Shown here: positions 38,146 through 49,432 of the stretch, in pieces | Position numbering within the stretch: the stretch's first letter is position 1 | How the letters are laid out: every line of letters begins with the position of its first letter | NCBI GenBank assembly: GCA_022414725.1 | Contig: CM039462.1 | Span: 51,046,112 to 51,110,111, forward strand | Direction of reading: 5' to 3' | DNA from: Microglena sp. YARC | Taxonomy: Eukaryota > Chlorophyta > Chlorophyceae > Chlamydomonadales > Chlamydomonadaceae | Length of the DNA stretch: 64,000 nucleotides | Notes under the pieces: generated by a model | Database searches by the model: none | Told to the model about the DNA's origin: nothing | What the model saw: the letters and a program-made list of their open reading frames with translations, nothing else | Translations under genes and position numbers: made by a program

Positions 38146-38337
38146 CTAACTTATTAGCTCACTGACTTCCCGAAGTTCCATGGAGGCAGGTGCAGCAACT
38201 GCCGAGGCTACAGTTGCTACTGCCCAACCTGCAGGAACTAGTGCGAAAGAGTAGTTTTCCTTGTCAAGCACAATGCGCTGATGCAATGAGCTACGAGAGA
38301 CACGAAGAAGCGAATTTGAAGGGGAAATCGTAGACAT
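38146..38337 (-). CDS. Short ORF shared by both arms (intact copy)
   Basis: A 63-residue ORF from ATG 38337 to TAG 38146, the unshifted form of the ORF at 2182. It contains IVLDKENYSFALVPAG followed by an Ala-rich stretch and ends MELREVSELIS. Possibly the start of a lost retrotransposon Gag, but unproven. Confidence 0.25.
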   Translation of the reverse strand: MSTISPSNSLLRVSRSSLHQRIVLDKENYSFALVPAGWAVATVASAVAAPASMELREVSELIS

Positions 38338-38516
38338 GCTCCAGGTCCCTAGATTGAGTCCACAAGACACGTAGGGAAACGACTAAAAATCGAAAACGCC
38401 GCGATTTCAGGCCAGTCAGTCAGATTAACGCGGGCTGATTTTGACCGGCGATCTTGTTGGGAAGATTTGAGGATTTGACGATTTCGCGGAAGTATCGCAC
38501 GGGTCTGTCCCCCTTA

Positions 38517-39289
38517 AGGGTAGGTCACACTGCTCTTGCTTTTGGTCGATTTAGCTTTTGCTTTTGGTTCGATTTGGGTTGATTTGGGTTCGATTTTGGT
38601 GGGGACCAAAAGCGACCAAAAGCGGACCAAAAGCGGACCAAAAGCTAAATCGAAAGTAAAATCTGGTCTTTGAGACAATTTTTGATCCGATTTTGCTTTT
38701 GGTCAGCTACTTGGATGCAGGAGTATAACTGTTTGTATGTAAGTCTAAAAGCCTGTTAATGTTTTTTGAACTGGATGACAATTATTTTACAGCCCCTAAG
38801 TGCCGATGCCTTAAAACAATTGTGCGCTGTCAAAAAAGCGCACTTGCCTTTGAAAAAGTGCGCTCGCACCAGTTTTTAATTGGTGCGCTTTGTTTTTTTT
38901 TCAGGACCTGCAGGACCTAGCCAAGTTCAATTGAGAGGATAATGTAAAAAAACAATTCGCTTGCTGGGAACATCCAATGAAGTACCAAGTAGGAATAATG
39001 TACCAATTTAAATTCAACCTCTAAAATCTTGCTACATAGGAAATACGACGAGGTTCCTGAATCCATGTTACCAAGTGACAATCTCTCTCGTGGGTACCGC
39101 ACGAGTAATGTGCCAACAACATGCAACACAAAATCAGTATAGCCATCTAGCTAGGGGGTTTCTGGCTCATGTTTGGCATGAATGGACCACCCATAATCCC
39201 ATAGAGAGGAAGGAGAAGCAGAGATTTTGGAGTTAAATCGACAAAAATCGACAAAAATCGGCCGGACCAAAAGCAGTGTGACCTACCCC
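38517..39289 (-). mobile_element. PIF/Harbinger-like element, 773-base version
   Basis: Terminal inverted repeats AGGGTAGGTCACACTGC and GCAGTGTGACCTACCCC are flanked on both sides by TTA (38514-38516 and 39290-39292), a perfect three-base target duplication. The inside keeps the TTTTGGTC/GACCAAAA-rich ends but has lost most of the coiled-coil ORF. A fragment GAGAGGAAGGAGAAGCAGAG sits in flipped orientation at the deletion junction (39203-39222). Confidence 0.65.
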
Positions 39290-39499
39290 TTAGGGAGCCG
39301 ACCAACAACGACCAGCAACGCTCAGGCCTCAGGGTGACCGTAGGGGAAAATCGAACCCCCGACCCCGCTTCGTGTCAGCGATTTGGTGTACCAGTAGACC
39401 AATCATATCACTGAAACGGGCTATTCGGCGGGGTTACAATATGGCGCACACAATGACGTCCTTGCCTCCTCGGATTTGTAGTGCACGGATAGGGTGAGT

Positions 39500-39725
39500 G
39501 TATACTTAATGCGCGAGGTCCAAAGTGGTACCAATGGTCAGCCCTTGCCAAGGCCCTACTCATGAGTGGTCTCAGAATTTGATTTGGAGTGTGGGCTGTG
39601 TGTGTGGGGGGGGGGGGGGGGGGGGGGGAGGGGTATATACTTATTGCACGAAGTCTAAAGTGGAGTCAATAGACTGCGCTTACTAATGCCTACTCATGGG
39701 TGGCCTCGGAATTTCATTCGGAGAC
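39500..39725 (+). repeat. Two-copy direct repeat around a G tract
   Basis: Two diverged units of about 90 bases start TATACTTA at 39502 and 39636 and end with CTACTCATGRGTGG and a TTTGGAG-like end. They are separated by a G tract at 39606-39628. Confidence 0.6.
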
Positions 39726-39889
39726 CTGAATAAAAAGTGAATCACATGGAGGGTCACCATCATCAAGCATGTGTCCGTGTTGAGCTTGATGTTTTCTAGT
39801 CATTATTTTCATAGACAACAATGAGAATTGAATAACCGAATTGAATTGGACAAGGACATATACATATACATGGCTCAGGTTAAACCGTG

Positions 39890-41225
39890 AACATGATTCA
39901 CATGCAAGCTCTGCCCCCCCTACCCCCACCCCAACTACACACAATAACCGAAGTATTCCCCCAAACCTCAACGATATGAAGCATACTAACGCACACACCT
40001 CCTTTTATATACACATACCTCCCCTTGCTTGCTCTGCCCATCCCAGTCACACCCACCCATACAAACCCACCCACCCACCCTCCAAGCACACACCTCCTTT
40101 ATATACACATACCTCCCCTTACTTGCTCTGCCCATCCCAGTCACACCACCCATAAAAATCCACCCACCCACCCTCCAACCCACACCTACACACTCACAAC
40201 CCACATGCACTCAATAACATCCCATGGAGGAATGATACGGCTCACTCCTGTTGATAGTGTGGCAGAGCAGCCAGATCTCCCTTGACCAGAAAGTCATGAA
40301 TCCTATGCGACATCAGGGCGGGAGGGCTGGGCATCCGAGGCCGAGAGGCTCTATCACCTTCCAAGCAATGCACCGTTCACCCAAACCATCCAGGGATCAA
40401 AGTGTCCGCGGAATCTTGATTACCGATTTGAGATGGGATCGGTCTTTTCAAGTTCGTAGGCTCCTCGGACAACAACGAAGATGGCTTAGGGGGACGGAAG
40501 GAAGTAGTAGAAGAGGGAGGAGGGGAAAGAAGGGAGGGAGGGGAAGAAAGGGTAGCAGCTTCCAAAGCGCGGCGGTTACAGGCGAAGCGGCGGGCATCTT
40601 GATTACCGATTCGAGATGGGATCGGTCATTTGTAAGTCGTACGCTCCTCGGACAATAACTGAGAGGGCTATGGGGGACGGAAGGAAGGGAAATATGAGGA
40701 GGGAAGAAAGGGTAGCAGCGTCCAAAGCGCGGTGGTTGCAGGCGAAGCGGTGGCATAGCAAAATTGCCAGGGGGGTGGGGGTGGGTTGGGGTGGGGTGGG
40801 GATGGGGGGGGGAGGAGGAGGAGCAGGAGGAGATGGAGGAGGTTGAATAAAGCCGAAGTTAATGTATCATCAGCTACATGAATGAACTCCAAATTTGTAC
40901 CGCCTGTATAAGGACCGGCACGAAATGAAAATTTGGCCCCGAGCAGGCCCGACAACTTACGTCTCACGTGCAACCCTCTGCGTGCAACGTGCAACGTTCT
41001 CCAACTGCGCCAGTGAACACTGAACGGTCCGAATCTGAAAAGTACCACTTCCAAGCAATTAGTTCGACAGAATGTTGGGACAGTTTGGATGTTCACGGTT
41101 TGGATGACTTACCTATCCATCCAACAGTCCAACCTATGCATGCATCCACCTACTGGCTGGAATGCACGCACACAGACGAGATACACTAACACACACTAGC
41201 TACACTCAGCAAGCATATACACTCA
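39890..41225 (+). repeat. Dispersed repeat B, copy 2
   Basis: Direct copy of 23690-24855. It contains an internal duplication absent from copy 1: the segment from TTGATTACCGATT to the GGGGGACGG region occurs at about 40420 and again at about 40600. Confidence 0.7.
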
Positions 41226-41229
41226 CATG

Positions 41230-41550
41230 CACAGACCACCACCACCACCACCACCACCAACGCAACCCTCACACACACCACCACCACCACCACCCTCGCA
41301 ACCCACACACACACCACTGCCACAACCACCACCCTTGCAACCCACACACACATCACCACCACCACCCTCGCAACCCACACACACACCACCACCACCACCA
41401 CCACCAACGCAACCCACACACACACCATCACCACCACCACCACCACCACCCTAAGCGATCCCACACACACCACCACCACCACCACCACCACCCTCGCAAA
41501 CCACACACACACCACCACCACCACCACCACCCTCGCAACCCACACACATG
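41230..41550 (+). repeat. A/C-rich satellite, block 4
   Basis: Same CCCTCGCAACCCACACAC family with long CCA runs. It begins exactly where repeat B ends and stops at the hairpin-rich block. Confidence 0.85.
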
Positions 41551-41557
41551 TATTGGG

Positions 41558-42368
41558 CATTCAAGTGGGACCCCTCCCTACCCTAGGGGGAGGGGGCCCA
41601 CTTGCGAGTACCTTAATGCCCAGGTACAGATACAGGGGCCATCAAGTGGGACTCCTACCGAAGGGGCCCACTTGCGAGTACCTTAATGCCCAGATACAGG
41701 GGCCATTAAGGTACTTGAAAGGTACTTGAGGGTACCCGCGAGTATTAGGCGGCTTTTCGTTCTTGTAGCTGCCTAATACTTGGCAAGTGGGCCCCTTCGG
41801 GAGGGGTCCCACTTGATGGCCCCCTCAAGGGGCCGGTACTCCAGGTACCTTAATGGCCCTCTGTCTCTGGGTAAGCTAGTACGCCCATATAAATAACTCC
41901 CCCCCAAACCAAAGGGGGCCCCTTGTCTTTTGGGGGCCCACTAGCTAGTACCGTCTATGTCTATGTCTACGGCGGCACTAGCTTAGGGCATTGAAGTGGG
42001 ACCCCTCCCTACCCTAGGGGCCCTAAGGGGGCCCACTTGCCAAGTATGAATGAGGCAGCTAAGGGAAGAGCTGCCTAATACTCGCAAGTACCGCCCAGAT
42101 ACAGGGGGCCATCAAGTGGGACCCCTCCCTAGGGGGAGGGGCCCACTTGCGAATACCGCCCAGGTACAGGGGCCATTAAGGTACTTGAAAGGTACTTGGA
42201 GTACCGCCCAGGTACAGGGGAATAGGCCATAAAGGTACTTTAAGGTACCAGCGAGTATTAGGCAGCTTTTCTTTATTCAAGTACCTTAATGGCCTATTCC
42301 CCTGGGCATTTAGGTACTCGCAAGTGGGCCCCTTCGGGAGGGGTCCCACTTGGTAGCTGCCTAATACA
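41558..42368. repeat. Hairpin-rich foldback repeat block
   Basis: The block is bounded by CAAGTGGGACCCCTCCC on the left (about 41572) and its exact complement GGGAGGGGTCCCACTTG on the right (about 42335). Inside, the same arms recur at least five times, often as compact hairpins such as AAGTGGGACCCCTCCC...GGGAGGGGCCCACTT. Between them lie AAGGTACTTGAAAGGTACTT and CTGCCTAATACTCGCAAGTA motifs, the latter itself able to pair with GTATTAGGC. It sits cleanly inside the A/C-rich satellite and has a completely different base composition. No ORF of interest. Most likely a foldback or miniature element, possibly amplified internally. Confidence 0.7.
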
Positions 42369-45300
42369 CACACACTACGACCACCACCACCCTCGCAACC
42401 CACACACACATTACCACCACCACCACCCTCGCAACCCACACACACACCACCGCCACCACCACCACCCCCCCAACCCCAACACACATCACCACCACCACCA
42501 CCCTTGCAACCCACACACACACCACCACCACCTCCACCCTAACCATCCACCCACACACCACCACCACCACCACCACTGCTACCAACCCACACACACACAC
42601 CACCACACCAACACCACACCAACACCCAACACCAACACCACCACCAACACCAACCTCGCAACCCACACACACATCACCACCACCACCACCCTCTCAAACC
42701 ACACACACACCACCACCACCACTACCACCACCCTCCCAACCCCCATTCACACCACCACCACCACCACTACAACCACCCTCGCACCTCACACACACACCAC
42801 CACCACCACCCTCGCAACCCAAACACACACCACCACCACCTCCACCCTTGCAACCACCACACACACACACACCACCACCACCACACCCTCGCAACCCCCA
42901 CACACCACCACCATCACAACCACCACTGCCACCAACCCACCCACCCACCCACACCACCACCACCACCCTCGCCTACCACACACACATCACCACCATTACC
43001 CTTGCAACCCACACACACACCACCAACACCTCCACCGTCGCAACCCACACACACGTTACCAACACCACCACCCTCGCAACCCAAACACACACCACGACCA
43101 CAACCACTCTCGCCACCCCCACACACACCACCACCACCACCCTTGCAACCCACACACACACCAACACCACCACCCACGCCATTTACACACACACCACCAC
43201 CTCCCTTGCAACAACACACACACACACCACCACCACCACCCTCGCAACCCACACACACACCACCACCAACAACAACCTCGCAACCCACACACACACCACC
43301 GCACCACCCACCACCACCCTCCCAACCCCCACACACACCACCACAACCACCCTTGCAACCCACACACACACCACCACCACCATTACAACAACCCTCGCAA
43401 CCCACACACACACCACCACTACTACCACCACCACCACCCTCACAACCCCCCACACCACACCACCACCACCACCCCTAGCAAACCCACACACACACCACCA
43501 CAGCCACCACCCTCGCAACCCAAACGCACACCAACACACCACCACCACCCTCGCAACCCACACACACACACCATCACCATCACCACCACCCTCGCAAACC
43601 TCACACACACCACCACCCACCACCCTTGCAACCCCACACACACACCAACACCACCCACCCACGCCATTTACACCACACCACCACCACCCCCCACCACCAC
43701 GCCACCCTTGCCCCCCCCCCCCCGCCCCCCCCCCCCCCCCCCCCCCCCCACCACCCCCCCCTCCCCCCCCCCCCCCCCCCCCCACACACACACACCACAC
43801 ACACACACACCACCACCCACCACCCTTGCCAAACCCACACCACCACCACCACCCTCGCAAACCCTCACACACACCACCACCACCACCACCCTCGCAACCC
43901 ACACACTCACACCACCATCACCACCACCCTCGCAAACCACACACACACCACCACCACCACCACACTCCACCTCCACCACTCCTAGCAATCCACACACACA
44001 CCCCACCACCACCTCCACCCTCGGTACCCACCCACCACACCACTCCCACCACCACCACCTCCACTGCCACCAACCCCACACACACACCACCACCACCACC
44101 ACCACCACGCCACCCACCCCCACACACCACCACCACCCTCGCAAACCCACTACACCACCACCACCACCACCCTCGCAACACACACCATCACCACCACCAC
44201 CACCACCACCAACGCAACCCATACACACACCATCACCACCACCACCACCCCATCCCTAGCGACCCCACACCACACCACCACCACCACCACCACCACCACC
44301 ACTTGCCACCAACCCACACACACACACCACCACCACCACCACCATTGCCTACCACCCACCCACACCACCACCACCCTCGCAACCCACACACACCACCACA
44401 CCACCACCACCCTCGCAACCCTTACACAACACAAACTACCACCACCACCACCACCCTCGCAGCCACACACACCACCACCAACCTAACCCCCACACCCCAC
44501 CACCACCACCACTCTCGCCCACCCACCCACCCCCCCCCCCCCACACAACACACACACACTAACCACTACCACCACCCTCATAACCCCCCACACACCACCA
44601 CCACCCCCTCGCAACCCACACACACCACCACCACACCACCACCACCCGCCCTCGCCACCCACCCACACACCGCCACCACCCTACCCTCGCAATCCACACA
44701 CACACCACCACCACCACCCTAGCATCCCATACACACCACCACCACCACCACCACCACCACCCTCGCAACCCACACACTCACCCACCACCATCACCACCAC
44801 CCTCGCAAACCCACACAACACCACCACCACCACCACCACCTCCACCTACCTAGGCAACCCTCACACACACACCACCACCTCCACCCGCACCCACACACCA
44901 CCACCACCACCACCACCACTGCACCAACCCACACAAACACTACCACCACCACACCCTCACCACACCCCCCACACACCACCACCACCCTCGCAACCCACAC
45001 ACTAAACACCACCACACCACCACCCTCGCAACCCACACACACACCACCACCACCACCAACGCAACCCACACAACCTACACACCACCACCACACCACCACC
45101 AACGCAACCCCACACACACACCATCAAAACCACCACCACCACCCTCGCGACCCCCACACACACACACCACCAACACCCCCCACACCCTCGCCACCCACCA
45201 CACACACCACCACCACCACCCTCGCAACCCACACACACCACCACCACCTCCACCCTCGCAACCCACACACACACCACCACCATTACCACCCCCGCAACCC

Positions 45301-48055
45301 ACACACACACCACAGCCACCACCACCACCCTCCCAACCCCCACACACACCACCACCACCACCACCCTCGCAAACCCCACACACACTACCACCACCACGGC
45401 CACCACCCTCCCAACCCACTAACACACCACCACCACCACCACCACCACCCTCACAACCCACACACACACAACACCACCAACACCACCCTCGCAACCCACA
45501 CACACACCTTCACCACCACCACCCTCGCAACCCACACTGACACCGCCCACCACCGTCCTCACAACCCACACACACCACTGCCACAACCACCACCCTTCCA
45601 AACCCCCCACACACCACCACTACCACGACCCTCGCAGCCCACACACACACCACCACCACCACAACCACCACCCTCGCAACCCACACACACACCACCGCCA
45701 CAACCACCACCCTTCCAACCCCCCCACACACCACCACCACCACGACCCTAGCAGCCCACACACACACACCACCACCACCACCACCACCCCCCTCGCAACC
45801 CACACACACACCACCACCACCACTCCAACAGTCCTGGCAACCCACACACACACCACCACCACCAACACCCTCGCAACCTACACACACTATCACCACCACC
45901 CACCACCACCCTCGCAAAACCTACACACACCACCCACCACCACAACCACCCACCAACGCAACCCACACACACACCATCAAAACCACCACCACCACCCTTG
46001 CGCCCTACACACACACACCCACCACCCTAGCCACCCCACCCACACACCACCACCACCACCCTCGCAACCCACACACACCACCACACACCACCACATCCTC
46101 GCAACCCACACACCACCACCACCGCCAACCCCACCACCGCACCCCCTCCCACCCCTCCACACACACCACCACCACCACCACCCTCCCAACCCCCCCACAC
46201 ACCACCACCACCACCACCCTCGCAAACACACACACACACCAGCACCACCACTACAACCAACCCTCGCAACACACACACACCACCACCCTCGCAACCCACA
46301 CCACACACCACCACCACCACCACCACCCTCGCAACCCCACCCCCCCCCACACACACACACCACCACCACCACCCTTGCATCTCACACACACACCACCACC
46401 ACCACCACCACCCTCGCAACCCCCACACGCACCACCACCACCACCACCACCCTTGCAACCCACACACACACCACCACCACCACTATTGCAACCCTCGCAA
46501 ACCCACACATGCACCACCACTACCACGACCACCACACCCTCGACTCCCCACACACCACCACCACCACTCCACCACCACCCCCACACACACCAACCACCAC
46601 CACCACCACCCTCGCAACACCACACACACACCAGCACCACCACTACAACAACCCTCCAAAACCCCCACACACACCACCACCCTCGCAACCCAAACACACA
46701 CTCACCACCACCACCACCACCACCCGTCGCAAACCCACCCCCCCCCACACACACACCACCACCACCACCATTGCAACCCCACACACACCACCACCACCAC
46801 CACCCTCGCAACCCCCCACACACCACCACCACCACCACCACCCTTGCAACCCATACACACACCACCACCACCACTATTGCAACCCTCGCAACCCACACAC
46901 TCACCACCACCACCACAACCACCACCCACAGAACCCCCACACACAACACCACCACCACCACCACCACCACACACAGACTACCCACACACTCACCACCACC
47001 ACCACCACCACCACCACCATCGTAAACCCACACACACACCACCACTACACCACCCTCAACCCACACCACCACCCACCACCACCCTCGCAACCCACACACA
47101 CATCACCACCACCACCACCACCCTCGCACCCCCCCCCCCCACACACACACACACACCACCACACCACCACCACCCTCGCAACCCCCACACACACCACCAC
47201 CACCACCCTTGCAACCCACACACTCACCACCACCACCACCACCACTATTGCAACCCTCGCAACCCACACATGCACCACCACCACCACGACCACCACCCTC
47301 AAAACCCACCCACACACACACACCACCAAGACCACCACCGTCGCAACCCAAACACACGCTACCAACACCACCACCCTCGCAACCCACACACACACCACCA
47401 CCACAACCACACTCGCCACCCCCACACACACCACCACCACCACCCTTGCAACCCACACACACACACACACCACCACCACCACCCACGCCATTTACAAACA
47501 CACCACCACCACCTCCCTTGCAACCCACCACACACACCACCACCACCACCCTCGCAACCCACCACACACACACCACCACCACCACCCTCGCTCATAACCC
47601 ACACACACCACCACCACCACCACCCTCGCAACCCACCCACACACCACCACCACCACCACCCTCGCAACCCACACGCACACCAACACACCTCCACCACCCT
47701 CGCAACCCCCACACACACCACCACCACCACCACCCTCGCAACCCACACGCACACCAACACACCTCCACCACCCTCGCAACCCACACACACACCACCACCA
47801 CATCCACCACCCTCGTCACCCACACACCACACCACCACCACCACCACCCTCGCAACCCACACGCACACCAACACACCTCCACCACCCTCGCAACCCCCAC
47901 ACACACCACCACCACCACCACCCTCGCAACCCACACGCACACCAACACACCTCCACCACCCTCGCAACCCACACACACACCACCACCACATCCACCACCC
48001 TCGTCACCCACACACACACCACCACCACCACCCTCGCAACCCTTACACACACAAC
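42369..48055 (+). repeat. A/C-rich satellite, block 5
   Basis: The largest block of the family. It differs from block 3 in having more CAACCCCCACACAC variants and a recurrent sub-block with ACCCACGCCATTTACA (43166, 43660, 47490). The last part, 47660-48000, has near-identical units of about 200 bases with CACACGCACACCAACACACC. C tracts lie at 43710-43780. No gene. Confidence 0.9.
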
Positions 48056-48640
48056 ACCAAAACAAAAAAGCATTGCATCTGCAATTTCAGCTTCAGGGCT
48101 CTAACATGTTCAAAAGGGCTCAGAAGTGGGCACCGGTATTGAATCTAAGTGGCAAAGCCTCTCCCGAAAACTCCAATCCACAATCATTTAGACGCTGATA
48201 GCTGTGTAGAGAAAACTGTTATGTTAAAATGCAGACTTGGAACTGCTCGGCGTTGCTTGCGTGCATCGTTCTTCTAAGCACGATTTATCGCATGTTGCGT
48301 GCTTTTAATATTTATTTGCGAATTTGGCCATTTTAGAAGCTACTCCCTGGGAATATAATACTACTGGTAGTATTTAATTGGAACTGCTTGAGTGGCCCGT
48401 CCTTCTTATGGACGCTGCCCATCTAAGAATAACGAGCTGGTGATTGCGCTCCAACTCGCGCGTACCAGTTTGAATACCTTCGAAGGTTATTAGTTTGAAA
48501 CTTTTGCGTGGTTCTGGCGTCGGGTTTTTGGATTGGACCCTGGTGACCTGGTATGGGCACTGGGCACCTGCCACCACCTGCTGGTGAGTGGTGACCTGTG
48601 CGATGCCCAAGCCAGAGACTTAGGACAGCCGCAACGTTTG
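48056..48640 (+). repeat. Dispersed repeat A, copy 2
   Basis: Direct, shorter copy of 15055-16020, starting right at the satellite edge. It lacks the ORF-bearing inserts of copy 1. Confidence 0.7.
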
Positions 48641-48974
48641 TATTCGGCTGCACGATGCTCAAGCCAAGCCAAGCGTCCGCAAGACGTAAACGTTTAGAAT
48701 CGTGCATCCCCAATGCTCAAGCCAAGCATCCGAAAACGTTTCCCACACCTGGGAACTCGATGGACAAACCGACTCAAAACATGTATAATTGGGCTTGCGC
48801 GATTGATTGGTCTTTTGCATAATGCTGATTGTAATAAGGGCTCCATTGTTGGAACTGGCTCAAGTTGAGTTCCGAAATCCAGTTGGAAAATGTTTGCATT
48901 ACGGTACACGTTCTTGTTATTTTTCCTTGTTACATGTTCACGAAGTAGTCTGCCCAAGCTGGCTGTAAAACCAT

Positions 48975-49122
48975 GTAACCATTCAAATCAAGAGTACAGG
49001 TGGGCTGGCTGATTAAGGTGTCTATTACCGGTATGTAACAATTACATTCAAATTAGGGGCAGAGGTGGGCTGGCTGACAACGGTATACATTATGCAACAG
49101 TTACATTCAAATCAGGAGCAGA
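48975..49122 (+). repeat. Short tandem repeat, about 60-base unit
   Basis: Two and a half imperfect units share ACATTCAAATCAGGAGCAGAGG and GGTGGGCTGGCTGA. The rest of 48641-49380 holds nothing else I can name. Confidence 0.6.
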
Positions 49123-49390
49123 GGGGCTAGAAAAATCCGAGGACGTAAAAACTGAGCTACCGGTATATCTTTATGGCCCTTTAGCGCTGAAGGAGCGAGC
49201 TTCAGAACTACTGGCCGGCTCTTCGAGGAGTCGTTGGGCACCATAGAGTGCTTCATGGATGTTAAGGAGCCCGAACGCTGCCTTTTGAATTGAATAGCAA
49301 TTGAATAGCCGGAAGCATTTTGTGAGTGAAAACCACCGTCCTATGAACCCTGGAAATAAAATTTAGTTCGAAAAGTACGGAAACGTTTGG

Positions 49391-49397
49391 TATATAT
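49391..49397 (+). promoter_or_regulatory. Possible TATA box
   Basis: TATATAT lies 36-42 bases upstream of the ATG at 49433, a reasonable distance for a TATA box with a very short 5' leader. Confidence 0.35.
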
Positions 49398-49432
49398 GGT
49401 CCACAAACATTGTCGGGAGCAGAGGTAGCGTC

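Larger units (their letters stand above)
29130..39402. repeat. Right copy of large inverted repeat
   Basis: Inverted counterpart of 1-8667. It comprises satellite (29130-35020) and then a unique part (35021-39402) with the C2 gene, chromodomain relic and a 773-base version of the transposon. The outer end matches window base 1 at 39402. Because the left copy starts at the window edge, the true outer boundary cannot be seen. Confidence 0.85.

Noticed and set aside
5545..48055. Dozens of long ORFs on both strands with Val/Cys/Gly or His/Thr/Pro-rich products
   Set aside because: They follow directly from the A/C-only satellite, are open on both strands and in several frames at once, and have no domain.
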